A stretch of DNA of 64,000 nucleotides from Bacteroidota bacterium (lineage in GTDB: Bacteria; Bacteroidota; Bacteroidia; Chitinophagales; Saprospiraceae), in NCBI GenBank assembly GCA_030147525.1, contig JASBVF010000058.1:1-64000 (forward strand), in the 5' to 3' direction. Below are positions 42,160 through 51,147 of the stretch, in pieces (within the stretch, counting starts at the first letter, position 1; each line of letters begins with the position of its first letter). The position numbers and the translations under genes are program-made. A model generated the notes under the pieces. It was not told the origin of the DNA and did not search any database. It saw only the letters and a program-made list of their open reading frames with translations.

Positions 42160-42447
42160 CTAATCTCCCGCTTTCAATTTCTCGGTATCGTAGCCTGCAT
42201 CAGCACATTTTTGATGGAGTTCGTCTATTGTGATGACTTCAGGATTAAACTTTACGGTTGCCATTTTCGTGGCCTGGTCCCAGACTGCGTGGCCAACACC
42301 TTCCTCCTTCAATGCATTTTCGATGTGGTTTTTACACTTGCCACAGTTCCCTAAAACTTTGAATTTTTCAGTAATGAGGTTTGCTTCGGAACCCTGTTTA
42401 AAAAAAAGAGGTTTAGCAGCAGCCGCAGAAAACTGGAGAGGTTTCAT
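42160..42447 (-). CDS. Small HMA-domain metal-binding protein
   Basis: This 95-residue protein consists of a short Ala-rich N-terminus and an HMA fold with LGNCGKCKNHIENAL (CxxC), MATVKFNPEVITIDELH and DAGYDTEKL. It closely parallels the HMA core of its downstream neighbour but lacks the membrane anchor and Cys/His tail. A metallochaperone role is inferred from the fold. No P-type ATPase lies nearby to receive the metal. Confidence 0.85.
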   Translation of the reverse strand: MKPLQFSAAAAKPLFFKQGSEANLITEKFKVLGNCGKCKNHIENALKEEGVGHAVWDQATKMATVKFNPEVITIDELHQKCADAGYDTEKLKAGD

Positions 42448-42533
42448 GTTTGAAAAATTTTGCTACAAAACTAATGCGCCGCAAGGTGGGAAGTTTATAG
42501 AATTCAGTTAATGAGTTGTGAATTGTTGGCATT

Positions 42534-43970
42534 TTAAAACACCAAAGGCAGTAAGGTCTTGGCAAGCACCGCCACCAGCAGAATTGTAATCAGATTTAAC
42601 ACAATCCCCGCCTTTACCATTTGTGAAATGGTCACATGCCCGCTGGCAAAAACGATGGCATTCGGAGGCGTGGACATGGGCAGCATGAAAGCACAACTGG
42701 CTGCAATCGTTACGGGCATTGCAAGGTGCGTCACTTCGATGCCTGCCCCCACAGCAATGGCGCCCACTACTGGCAGAAAAATGGATACAAGCGCCACGTT
42801 TGACATCACTTCTGTGAGAAATAAAGACACGGCAGCAAGGCCTAATATCACGAACAGTTCCGCATGCTGAATGCCGGCAAACTGCTGCCCGATGAGGTCG
42901 ATGACGCCGGTTTTAGCCAGCGCATCGGCCAGGCTGAGGCCGCCGCCAAACAGCAGGAGGATGCCCCAGGGCAGCTTCTCCGTGTCCCGCCATTCAAGCA
43001 CGAAAATACCTTCACTGAAATTGACCGGTACGACGAACAGCGCCACAGCTGCCAGCAGGGCAACTATTTCATCGGAAAGTTTGAACCATGGGTTGATCTC
43101 GTTGATGAATGCGCCAAAAATCCAGAACAGGGCCGTTGTTATAAAAATGGCAAGAGTGCGTTTCTCTCCGGTGCCGGGCTTACCAAGTTTTTCCACCTCG
43201 CTGTCGATTACGCTCTGCGCATCCTGAAATTTACCTAACCTGCTGGGATAGAGAATTTTAACCAGAAAAAAGTACGTCGCAAACAGCATGATCGCAGAGA
43301 AAGGCAGGGCCACTAAAGTCCAATCGAGAAAACTAACGTCGATACCGAAACTCGTTTTCAAAATACCTTTAAAAACCACGTTCGGCGGTGTACCGATCAG
43401 CGTTGCGACGCCCCCGATATTAGCCGCATAGGCGATGCCCAGCATCAGGCAAAGCGAGAAATTACGAACGCCTTTGTTACCGGCATCATCCCGTTTTTGA
43501 ACTAATAGCCCGATCACGGAAAGTGCGATCGGCAGCATCATTAACGTGGTAGCGGTGTTGCTGATCCACATGCTGAGGAAGCCGGTGGCCAGCATGAATC
43601 CGAGGATAATACCGTTGGCATTGGTGCCGGTCCACTGCACAATGTTCAGGGCAATGCGGCGATGAAGGTTCCAGCGCTCCATGGCCAGCGCAATGGCGAA
43701 GCCACCGAAAAAAAGAAAAACAATCGGGTGAGCGTATGGTGCAGCAGCCGTTTTCATTTCGCTTACGCCGAGCAACGGCAGGCAGATCATGGGTAGCAGG
43801 GCCGTTACCGGAATGGGTACGGCCTCCGTCACCCACCAACCCAGCATGAGGACGGACATGGACAAGACCTTCCATGCTTCTGCCGACAGGCCCCATTGCG
43901 GAGGCAACATTAAAACCAAAACCGCAATCGCAGGAGATAGAAAAAGACCTGTTTTTTTAAAAAAATCCAT
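42534..43970 (-). CDS. DASS/SLC13-family sodium:dicarboxylate-type transporter
   Basis: This 478-residue polytopic inner-membrane protein carries the family hallmarks TEAVPIPVTALLP, the first Na-binding motif region ISNTATTLMMLPIAL, LGIAYAANIGGVATLIGTPPN and the second repeat MSNVALVSIFLP, with PMSTPPNAIVFASG near the end. It probably imports dicarboxylates, sulfate or phosphate with Na+. The 86-base gap to the HMA gene downstream leaves co-transcription open; no biochemical link is evident. Confidence 0.92.
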   Translation of the reverse strand: MDFFKKTGLFLSPAIAVLVLMLPPQWGLSAEAWKVLSMSVLMLGWWVTEAVPIPVTALLPMICLPLLGVSEMKTAAAPYAHPIVFLFFGGFAIALAMERWNLHRRIALNIVQWTGTNANGIILGFMLATGFLSMWISNTATTLMMLPIALSVIGLLVQKRDDAGNKGVRNFSLCLMLGIAYAANIGGVATLIGTPPNVVFKGILKTSFGIDVSFLDWTLVALPFSAIMLFATYFFLVKILYPSRLGKFQDAQSVIDSEVEKLGKPGTGEKRTLAIFITTALFWIFGAFINEINPWFKLSDEIVALLAAVALFVVPVNFSEGIFVLEWRDTEKLPWGILLLFGGGLSLADALAKTGVIDLIGQQFAGIQHAELFVILGLAAVSLFLTEVMSNVALVSIFLPVVGAIAVGAGIEVTHLAMPVTIAASCAFMLPMSTPPNAIVFASGHVTISQMVKAGIVLNLITILLVAVLAKTLLPLVF

Positions 43971-43999
43971 TTTTTACGGCAGTTGTATGCCACAAAGAA

Positions 44000-44034
44000 A
44001 AAAAACTTTCCGGGTGCTTGCCGGAAAGTTTTTT
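44000..44034 (-). terminator. Hairpin terminator, second of a tandem pair
   Basis: AAAAAACTTTCCGG (44000-44013) pairs perfectly with CCGGAAAGTTTTTT (44021-44034) around a 7-base loop. Read on the minus strand it ends in a T run and follows the 65-bp palindrome downstream of the haloperoxidase gene. Confidence 0.8.
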
Positions 44035-44066
44035 CTGTGAAAAGAGATGGATTTTTTTGCGAGGAA

Positions 44067-44131
44067 ATTTCCGTCTTGCTTTCAACAGGGTGTGAATTCA
44101 ATTCACACCCTGTTGAAAGCAAGACGGAAAT
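44067..44131. repeat. 65-bp perfect palindrome
   Basis: Two 32-bp arms are exact reverse complements around a single C at 44099. The left arm runs ATTTCCGTCTTGC...GTGAATT and the right arm AATTCAC...GCAAGACGGAAAT. It begins seven bases after the stop codon of the vanadium haloperoxidase-like gene. There is no T tract directly after it. It would form an exceptionally stable hairpin in RNA and a cruciform in DNA. Confidence 0.93.
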
Positions 44132-44137
44132 GACTGC

Positions 44138-45490
44138 TCAACCCTTGTTCATCTTTACATTTTCCACCACGAATTTTCCTACTTTTTTACCCTGCTCCAC
44201 GCCAATGAAGCATGCCGGGCTGTAGTGAATACCTCCGTAAAGTCTGCTGATGGCAGCCTCCTCAGAAGCTTTCATGAAGGAAGCAAAATCACGGGGTGGC
44301 ATACCAAACTCCACCTCAACCGAGTCAGTGTAAGCGAAGTTGTCACCAAATACTTCCGTCAGTGCAGTAGCTGCAGCGGCAGAAATCACACTGTGTCCGC
44401 TGGTGTATTCCGGGAACGGAGGCGTTTGCAGCACCGGCAGCCATTCAGGGTCGATGTAGGTGTTGATGACCGTTTCAGGACGAATCAGCTCACTGCGGAA
44501 CTTTTCATCCCAACAAGAAATGAAACCGTCAGCCAGGGCAATCGCCGTCAGCGTGTAAGCCTGTGCGGATTTCATAATGTCCGCATTGGCCGTTTTGCAG
44601 GCGATCTGAGAGATACCCATCCAGTGACCACCGGGAGTGATTTTTTTGGTAGCAAACATCACGTGGCCCTTGTGGTGAGAAACGTAAGGGTTGCAATCCC
44701 AGAATTTGGCCACAGCCATACGCTCTTCTTTTTCAGCCTCTTCCACGTTCATCACGTTGTAAACTTCCAGTGCTTCTTTGTAGAACTGGCTGTTTTTATC
44801 CTTCATGTCAAACTTCGTAGGCGGCGGCGGTAAAAACTGCGTGGAAGAATCGATCACGAAAGGCCGGATCTTGTTCCAGTGCGGTTCGATGGCGTCCATA
44901 TAGTCCGGAGGCGTAGGCTTCCAGCGGGAAGGATTGTCATCGATCGTATATTTGGGGAAAGTACGAGTTTGCTTGTAGTTGTCCTTGTCAGCCCATGCGA
45001 GGATGTGTTTTGCCACTGCTTCACCGTGGGCCAGCGACCGGTCGTACACGTCTTTTGGCATGTTGATTTTCTGGAAATCAGCGAGCAGCTGTTTTTCGAA
45101 CTCTTCGATTTTTTCTTCAGAAAAAATGAGTGCCTTACCAACCACCAGCATGGCTTTCGTACCTGCAAGCGGGTAGCAGTATTCCTGACCGGCCTCTGGC
45201 TGAGGCACGTCTTTCAGATCGGTTAACTGGCCTTGCAGGGACTGGTACTCCGGGTGGCCCGGTACCATCGCCTCGTAGGCAGCTACCGTCGAATAAGCAT
45301 AGATTCGGCTGGCCACCGGCGGAGAAAAAATATCGTGAACGATGACGTCCGTGATTTTCTTCAGGGAAGTATGCAAAGACTCCGGATTTTCGGCCTCCTG
45401 TTTCCAGTTAGGATTCGAGTTTTCGCAACCCGTCCATGCCACCAATGCAAGCAAGAGTAATAAGAAATGGGATTTGAAAAATACTTTCAT
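44138..45490 (-). CDS. Vanadium-dependent haloperoxidase/PAP2-type lipoprotein
   Basis: This 450-residue protein has a lipobox ending WTGC. The active-site signature of vanadate haloperoxidases and PAP2 phosphatases is present: KFRSELIRP (Lys-x6-Arg-Pro), EYTSGHS (in place of PSGH) and SRLYGGIHYSP (SRxxxxxH). The Asp usually four residues after that His is missing (YSPA). The protein belongs to the larger bacterial haloperoxidase-like group with a long N-terminal helical part. Acid phosphatase or halide oxidation are both possible. It sits at the periplasmic or surface membrane face as a lipoprotein and is transcribed alone. Confidence 0.88.
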   Translation of the reverse strand: MKVFFKSHFLLLLLALVAWTGCENSNPNWKQEAENPESLHTSLKKITDVIVHDIFSPPVASRIYAYSTVAAYEAMVPGHPEYQSLQGQLTDLKDVPQPEAGQEYCYPLAGTKAMLVVGKALIFSEEKIEEFEKQLLADFQKINMPKDVYDRSLAHGEAVAKHILAWADKDNYKQTRTFPKYTIDDNPSRWKPTPPDYMDAIEPHWNKIRPFVIDSSTQFLPPPPTKFDMKDKNSQFYKEALEVYNVMNVEEAEKEERMAVAKFWDCNPYVSHHKGHVMFATKKITPGGHWMGISQIACKTANADIMKSAQAYTLTAIALADGFISCWDEKFRSELIRPETVINTYIDPEWLPVLQTPPFPEYTSGHSVISAAAATALTEVFGDNFAYTDSVEVEFGMPPRDFASFMKASEEAAISRLYGGIHYSPACFIGVEQGKKVGKFVVENVKMNKG

Positions 45491-45743
45491 TCTTAAAATG
45501 ATTTAGTTTAAATACAGTGAAAAAGCTGGTAATTGTTGCTTTGAGGTGAGTGAAAATTTTAAACAATTTTTTAAAAAACGATGCAAAACTAAGAATGGAT
45601 TTAGATTTTGGGTATGATAATACTAAGCTTTAAGTCAATTGGTTCACTTATTTAACATACGGTAGAAGTGCATGCAGGTTGCAAACTACCCATTCAGAGT
45701 ACTGCCTTTCCAACTTTTTATCCTGAACTATTACCGGGTCAAT

Positions 45744-45751
45744 TACTTTTG
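45744..45751 (+). promoter_or_regulatory. Putative -7 promoter element of the large membrane protein gene
   Basis: TACTTTTG matches TAnnTTTG 22 bases before the ATG at 45774. The -33 region is only T-rich. It lies in the 283-base spacer after the haloperoxidase start, which otherwise shows nothing recognisable. Confidence 0.4.
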
Positions 45752-45773
45752 CTGTGCAAAATTTTAAAAACAA

Positions 45774-48095
45774 ATGCACATGACCGGCAGTACCCTGAAG
45801 GGAGTTTTACTTACCATCGTTCTCACGTCAGCCTTTTTGTTATTCCACTACCAGCATGTTGTTCTGCATCTCGACGATCCGCTCCTGTTCGACCCCTACC
45901 GGGATGGTGTAAAAACTTACCTCAACGCTGCCTGGCACGGAAAATTCGGCACTTCTGCCACCTGGTTCGAGGGCATGAACTACCCGTACAGCGAACACAT
46001 TGTGGCTGCAACGGAGCTGCCCGGCCTGGCTATTTTGATGAAATGGCTGACCCCGGTTTTCCCTTCCCTGCCCAAATACATCTTCGGCATCACTCACCTG
46101 CTGCTACTGCTGTGCATCCTGCTCTGCGTTCTTTTTTTGTACCTTATTTTTAAAGATTTAAACCTACCTACCTGGTTTGCACTTCCCGCTGCGCTTGGCA
46201 TCACCTTCCTTGCGCCGCAGCACATGCGAATGATACCGCACATGGGGCTGGCGCCGCTGTTCGTCATGCCTGCAGTCATCTACGGACTGCTGCGTTTTGA
46301 GCGAAAGCAGCAATGGAGAACCACTGTATTCCTTGCCACTGTCGTATTCGTTTCCTCGATGCTGCATTTCTATTTTTTTGCCATTACGGTGATCATGATC
46401 TCGCTGTATTTCATGTTTTCGGTGCTGCGGCAATTCAGCTGGCAACGGCTGGGGCGGTGGGCATTTCACTACTTCGTAATGATCGGGGTGCCGCTGGCTT
46501 TCTTCGTTTTCTGGATGATCCTCGCCGACGAAGTGACGGACCGAAGCCCAAAGCCCGCCGGATTTTTCACCTACAATGCCAGATGGGAGTCCATTTTTTT
46601 ATCCATGGAAATGCCGTTGTACCAATGGATTGATCAGCATGTTATCAAAGTTGAAAAGGCGGAATTCGAAGGTTGGGCGTACGTGGGCATGGTGGCGGAT
46701 ATTTTCATACTCGCAGTTGTTTTTCGCTGGCTGGGCCGCAGGTTCAAACAGCCGTTACTTGATTTTTTCTCTATAGAAAACAAGCAGTTTTACTGGCCTC
46801 TGATCTGGATGGGCGCCATTTTCGCCTTACTTTCCTGCAGCCAACCTTTCGCCACGAAAGGGTTGGAGTTTTTACTCGACTACTCCGGCCCGCTCCGGCA
46901 GTTTCGCTCGACGGGGCGCTTTGCCTGGGTCTTTTATTTTGTCATCAATGTGGTAGCATTCGCCGGTTTTTATCACTGGTCTGCCAGGTGGAAGCGTAAA
47001 CCGTTGGCAATTGGCGTGCTCACAGCGTGTCTCGCCCTGCTGTGTTACGAAGCTGTCATTTTTCAAAAAAGCGATCGAAACTACCACCCCCAAAAGCTCC
47101 GGGAAGCACCCAACCTGTTGCCGGGGCAACGGTTTTCAGAAATTGAAAACATCGACTACGGGCGGTTTCAGGCCATTTTACCCATACCATATTATAATGT
47201 CGGCTCGAACAACTTTTTCGCTCCGGGCCAGAGCATGGTCATTCAGCAATCGCTTGTACTTTCTTACCAGACGGGACTTCCGGTAACAGGCGCCATGTTG
47301 ACCCGCTCCTCCCGGCAGCAGGCTTTCGATCAATTACAGCTCGTAACAGAGCCTTACCGCCCCCCGGTTATTTTAAAAGATTACAAAAACGACAAGCCGC
47401 TGCTGATGATTTACAGCTACCTCTCTGTTCTTGACGAACTCCACTGGTACGACCACCTGCTGACGGAATCCAAACTCCTGCACAAAACGGACCACTGGGA
47501 CTTGTACGAGGTGGAACTGGCATCATTTGAACGGCGAATCGAAAATCAAAAGGAGAAAATCAGGCAAGCCATCGCCGGCGATTCGTTGTTTTCCCACGGT
47601 GATTTTTTATCAACCGACAGCCTGCCGGATTTTGTTTTTATTGATTTTGATGAAAAAAAATCGTCGAAAATCTACCACGGCAGCGGCGCTTTTGCTGGAA
47701 AAGGAAGTGAGGAAAACCTGATTTTTGAAGGCCCTCTGAAATTTGGAAAGCAAGACTCGACTTACCACCTCCTGGCTTGGGTTTACGGTGATGAAGATCG
47801 TTTCAGCGACATCATTTTCAGGATCAGAGAAGAAAATCAGGAGGGACAGAAAGTGAGCGACTACCAGTTTGGTACCGGTTTTCAGGCTAAGGTTTTTGAC
47901 CCCAATGGCTGGGTGCTTATCGACTGCCCTTTCACGCTGAAATCTGATGGCGGGCGCATTCAGGTTTCTTTCCGACTGAAAAACGATGACCGGGAAATTT
48001 TTACCGATGAAATCCTCATCCTCCCGGACGGCGCCGAACTCTACCGGCACAGCGATACGGAACTTTGGTGGAATAACCGTCACTGGAAAAAGTAG
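45774..48095 (+). CDS. Large polytopic membrane protein, possible GT-C-type glycosyltransferase
   Basis: This 773-residue protein has about ten transmembrane helices in residues 1-430 and a soluble C-terminal half (about 430-773). After the first helix the loop DDPLLFDPYRDGVKTYLNAA carries acidic residues in the place where GT-C glycosyltransferases bind the metal or donor; this is suggestive only. The soluble part includes a galactose-binding-like stretch near the end (YHLLAWVYGDEDRFSDIIF, DPNGWVLIDCPF). No named family was recognised. An alternative start Met lies two codons in. Confidence 0.6.
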   Translation: MHMTGSTLKGVLLTIVLTSAFLLFHYQHVVLHLDDPLLFDPYRDGVKTYLNAAWHGKFGTSATWFEGMNYPYSEHIVAATELPGLAILMKWLTPVFPSLPKYIFGITHLLLLLCILLCVLFLYLIFKDLNLPTWFALPAALGITFLAPQHMRMIPHMGLAPLFVMPAVIYGLLRFERKQQWRTTVFLATVVFVSSMLHFYFFAITVIMISLYFMFSVLRQFSWQRLGRWAFHYFVMIGVPLAFFVFWMILADEVTDRSPKPAGFFTYNARWESIFLSMEMPLYQWIDQHVIKVEKAEFEGWAYVGMVADIFILAVVFRWLGRRFKQPLLDFFSIENKQFYWPLIWMGAIFALLSCSQPFATKGLEFLLDYSGPLRQFRSTGRFAWVFYFVINVVAFAGFYHWSARWKRKPLAIGVLTACLALLCYEAVIFQKSDRNYHPQKLREAPNLLPGQRFSEIENIDYGRFQAILPIPYYNVGSNNFFAPGQSMVIQQSLVLSYQTGLPVTGAMLTRSSRQQAFDQLQLVTEPYRPPVILKDYKNDKPLLMIYSYLSVLDELHWYDHLLTESKLLHKTDHWDLYEVELASFERRIENQKEKIRQAIAGDSLFSHGDFLSTDSLPDFVFIDFDEKKSSKIYHGSGAFAGKGSEENLIFEGPLKFGKQDSTYHLLAWVYGDEDRFSDIIFRIREENQEGQKVSDYQFGTGFQAKVFDPNGWVLIDCPFTLKSDGGRIQVSFRLKNDDREIFTDEILILPDGAELYRHSDTELWWNNRHWKK

Positions 48096-48137
48096 CCGGG
48101 TAAACAGTCAATTGCCTGATGACTTACCGCAAAAAAA

Positions 48138-48169
48138 AAAGGTGGCTCCTGCAAGCAGGGCCACCTTTC
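48138..48169. terminator. Terminator between the polytopic protein gene and dnaK
   Basis: AAAGGTGGCTCCTGC pairs with GCAGGGCCACCTTT across an AA loop with one bulge, flanked by an A run and T residues. It sits between convergent genes and can serve both, best on the dnaK side. Confidence 0.75.
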
Positions 48170-48190
48170 TCAAAAAACTATTCTTAAAAA

Positions 48191-50107
48191 TTACTTTTCA
48201 CTGTTCACTTCCTCGAATTCGACGTCAGTGACGTCTTCGGTGTTACTGTCAGCGGCACCCTGGTCAGGTCCTGCGCCGTTAGCGCCACCCTCAGCTTGCG
48301 CTTGCTGGGTAGCCTGGTACATTTCCTGGCTGGCAGCCTGCCATGCTGTATTCAGGTTGGCAGTAGCTGTATCGATTTTATCGAGGTCGCCGGACTTGTG
48401 CGCTTCTTTCAGTTCAGCCAAGGCACTTTCGATCGGTGCCTTTTTGTCAGCCGGAACCTTATCACCGTAGTCTTTCAGCTGCTTTTCTGTTTGGAAAATC
48501 AGTGAGTCAGCGGCGTTGAGCTTGTCCACTTTTTCACGCTCGGCACGGTCCGAATCGGCATTTGCCTGTGCTTCGTTTTTCATTCTTTCGATCTCCTCCT
48601 TGCTCAGACCGGTGCTGGCTTCGATGCGGATGTTCTGCTTCTTGCCGGTACCCTTGTCCATCGCAGATACGCTAAGGATACCGTTGGCATCCATGTCGAA
48701 AGAAACTTCTACCTGTGGCACGCCACGTGGCGCCGGTGGAATTCCATCGAGGATGAAGCGGCCAACCGTGCGGTTGTCACGAGCCATCGGACGCTCACCT
48801 TGCAGGATGTGAATTTCCACGCTGGGCTGATTGTCAGCAGCCGTAGAGTAGATCTTGGATTTCTTCGTCGGAATGGTTGTGTTCGCTTCGATCACCACGT
48901 CGTAAACACCGCCCATTGTTTCGATACCCAATGAGAGTGGCGTAACGTCGAGAAGCAGCACGTCTTTGGTTTCACCCGTCAAAACGCCACCCTGGATCGC
49001 TGCACCTACGGCAACTACCTCATCCGGGTTTACGCCTTTGTTTGGTTTTTTACCAAAAAACTCTTCAACCACCTGCTGAATGCGAGGGATACGAGTAGAA
49101 CCACCCACGAGAATCACCTCGTCGATGTCGCTGGCTGTCAAACCGGCATCTTTCAGTGCCAAACGGCAAGGCTCGATCGTACGGCGTACGAGGTCATCCG
49201 TCAGTTGCTCGAATTTGGAGCGGCTGAGTTTCAGTACGAGGTGCTTTGGCACACCGTCAACGGCCGTGATGTACGGCAGGTTGATTTCTGTTTCAGAAGA
49301 AGAAGACAGCTCGATTTTCGCTTTCTCGGCAGCATCTTTCAGACGCTGGAGCGCCATCGGGTCTTTGCGCAGGTCGATGTTTTCCTGAGCCTTGAACTCG
49401 TCGGCAAGCCAGTTAATGATCTTGCGGTCGAAGTCGTCACCACCGAGGTGGGTGTCACCGTTTGTGGATTTTACTTCGAAAACACCGTCACCCAACTCAA
49501 GCACCGAGATATCAAAAGTACCACCACCAAGGTCATACACGGCGATGGTCATGTCCTTGTGACGCTTGTCGAGGCCGTAAGCCAAAGCTGCGGCAGTCGG
49601 CTCGTTGATGATCCGGCGAACTTTCAGGCCTGCGATTTCACCTGCCTCCTTGGTCGCCTGACGCTGAGAGTCGTTGAAGTAAGCAGGAACTGTGATGACT
49701 GCTTCGGAAACTTCCTGTCCGAGAAAGTCTTCAGCTGTTTTTTTCATTTTCTGCAATACCATCGCAGAAATTTCCTGTGGGGTGTAAAGCCTGCCGTCAA
49801 TATCCACTCGAACAGTATCGTTGTCGCCTTTCACAACTTTGTAGGATGAATGCTCAACTTCCTGTTTGGATTCAGAAAAACGCTGACCCATGTAACGCTT
49901 GATCGAAGAGACTGTGCGTCCCGGGTTAGTTATTGCCTGGCGCTTGGCAGGGTCACCTACCTTACGCTCACCATTGTCAAGAAAACCGACGATGGAGGGT
50001 GTTGTCCTTCTGCCTTCGTCGTTGGCGATCACGACCGGCTCGTTACCTTCCATGACAGCCACACAGGAGTTGGTTGTTCCTAAGTCTATGCCTATAATTT
50101 TACTCAT
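48191..50107 (-). CDS. dnaK: Chaperone DnaK (Hsp70)
   Basis: This 638-residue protein is a complete Hsp70. The N-terminal ATPase shows [37 protein letters not shown] and [13 protein letters not shown]. The substrate-binding domain follows with [14 protein letters not shown] and [14 protein letters not shown]. The lid ends in a Gln/Gly-rich tail and the acidic end [11 protein letters not shown]. It folds and protects proteins with DnaJ and GrpE, which are not in this window. It is transcribed alone; no CIRCE element was found upstream. Confidence 0.99.
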   Translation of the reverse strand: MSKIIGIDLGTTNSCVAVMEGNEPVVIANDEGRRTTPSIVGFLDNGERKVGDPAKRQAITNPGRTVSSIKRYMGQRFSESKQEVEHSSYKVVKGDNDTVRVDIDGRLYTPQEISAMVLQKMKKTAEDFLGQEVSEAVITVPAYFNDSQRQATKEAGEIAGLKVRRIINEPTAAALAYGLDKRHKDMTIAVYDLGGGTFDISVLELGDGVFEVKSTNGDTHLGGDDFDRKIINWLADEFKAQENIDLRKDPMALQRLKDAAEKAKIELSSSSETEINLPYITAVDGVPKHLVLKLSRSKFEQLTDDLVRRTIEPCRLALKDAGLTASDIDEVILVGGSTRIPRIQQVVEEFFGKKPNKGVNPDEVVAVGAAIQGGVLTGETKDVLLLDVTPLSLGIETMGGVYDVVIEANTTIPTKKSKIYSTAADNQPSVEIHILQGERPMARDNRTVGRFILDGIPPAPRGVPQVEVSFDMDANGILSVSAMDKGTGKKQNIRIEASTGLSKEEIERMKNEAQANADSDRAEREKVDKLNAADSLIFQTEKQLKDYGDKVPADKKAPIESALAELKEAHKSGDLDKIDTATANLNTAWQAASQEMYQATQQAQAEGGANGAGPDQGAADSNTEDVTDVEFEEVNSEK

Positions 50108-50270
50108 GCTATTAGTTTTTTAAAAATTTTGGTCAAAAGTTCACTTTGTGCCAATCAATGAACATGCCAGCGGGTTTTGACTGACTTTTTGTGTGTTTTT
50201 TGGTAAAAAATGAAAAAAGGTGGCAGGAAATGGGCGGGTGAGAGGTGACAAAACGGCAGGATGGTAGAAC

Positions 50271-50359
50271 TTAAATGGAATGATCTGGCGGGTGCACTCT
50301 GAATGCGTTCAAAGCAAAACGGAGGTTCACAAGTTTTTTTCTGTTCATTCTCTGAGCAT
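50271..50359 (-). pseudogene. Out-of-frame C-terminal remnant of the HNH endonuclease gene
   Basis: Right after the TAG that ends the HNH frame, the minus strand continues in another frame with MNRKKLVNLRFALNAFRVHP followed by PDHSI and TAA. This looks like the normal end of this HNH family (MNR..LV.LR...HPP). A single missing base after the codon ACC of GRAT would explain the stop. Confidence 0.6.
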
Positions 50360-50704
50360 CTAGGTAGCTCTCCCCACAGGTGTTTGACCTAAAATTTCAG
50401 TCTGGGTTTCATTCCATTGAAAATGTTCTTTCCAAAATTGTGTCCGGGGATTGAAAAGAGGAACTGATTCGCCTGACACAGGATTTGTATAAAGAGTTTT
50501 AACGTGCTTGTGCCCGTTACATCCATGACAAGGGAGGGCAAGGTTGCTAAAATCATGGGTTCCTCCCTTTGCAATGGGTATGATGTGTTCGATACAAAAA
50601 TTAGCAGAAGAATGAGAGCTGGGGCACATGCAATATTCACAGTGGTGCCTGGCACGGTAGAAAACTTTCAACCTGAGTTTACCGGTTATTTTTTTATCAG
50701 ACAT
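50360..50704 (-). CDS. HNH endonuclease, C-terminus cut by a probable frameshift
   Basis: This 114-residue protein has the HNH fold: RARHHCEYC (zinc Cys pair), FCIEHIIPIAKGGTH (catalytic His region), NLALPCHGCNGHK (second Cys pair). It then has the family segment PLFNPRTQFWKEHF, followed by ILGQTPVGRAT before the TAG. Relatives continue about 25 residues further; that part is found out of frame downstream. The catalytic core is complete, so the protein may still be active. Its ATG overlaps the end of the preceding gene by 8 bases, so the two are co-translated. Confidence 0.85.
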   Translation of the reverse strand: MSDKKITGKLRLKVFYRARHHCEYCMCPSSHSSANFCIEHIIPIAKGGTHDFSNLALPCHGCNGHKHVKTLYTNPVSGESVPLFNPRTQFWKEHFQWNETQTEILGQTPVGRAT

Positions 50705-51104
50705 TGGGAGTTTGAGAAATCTTGAAAAGGTTCATGACTTCATTTACGGAGATACCTCGCAACTCGGCAAGTTGCTTTAGGGCCCGCACACGTTCGAGGT
50801 TCATGTCATCAATTACATCGACAATTGCCAGTAACTCTTCCTGCTCCTCATCCTTCAATTCTCCTTCTGATTTTTTCGACTGCAACTGCTCAAGGCGCTG
50901 CTGAGTAACCTCAGGGAGTTTTTCGTTGATTTTTTCCAAAAGCAGCCGCTCTTTTTGTGTCAAATCAACCTTGATTTTTTGATCATGCAACCGGTTTACC
51001 TTTAATATAAACTCATTCAGGTCCGAAGGGCTGAGCTGCTTGACGCCTTCGATTAAATCCTGAATTGTCACCCTGCTTTTTATTTGAACCGTAGAACTTG
51101 ACAT
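50697..51104 (-). CDS. Small helical protein co-encoded with the HNH endonuclease
   Basis: This 135-residue, all-helical, highly charged protein has no membrane segment and no family I recognise. The N-terminus (VTIQDLIEGVKQLSPSDLNEF) resembles the start of other small proteins that contain a two-helix adaptor-like region. The middle is Glu/Lys/Gln-rich, possibly coiled coil. It overlaps the HNH gene by 8 bases in the same operon. That arrangement suggests a partner, regulator or inhibitor of the nuclease. Confidence 0.75.
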   Translation of the reverse strand: MSSSTVQIKSRVTIQDLIEGVKQLSPSDLNEFILKVNRLHDQKIKVDLTQKERLLLEKINEKLPEVTQQRLEQLQSKKSEGELKDEEQEELLAIVDVIDDMNLERVRALKQLAELRGISVNEVMNLFKISQTPNV

Positions 51105-51147
51105 TTTTCAAATTTTTAAAACAATACGCTTATCCTGTTTTACAAAG

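Noticed and set aside
44000-44131. Insertion-sequence end or transposon remnant
   Set aside because: No transposase fragment, no target duplication and no similar inverted end elsewhere in the window; kept only as a palindrome.
48102-48190. tRNA or riboswitch in the gap before dnaK
   Set aside because: The only structure is a normal terminator hairpin; no cloverleaf or conserved riboswitch core was seen here or elsewhere in the window.
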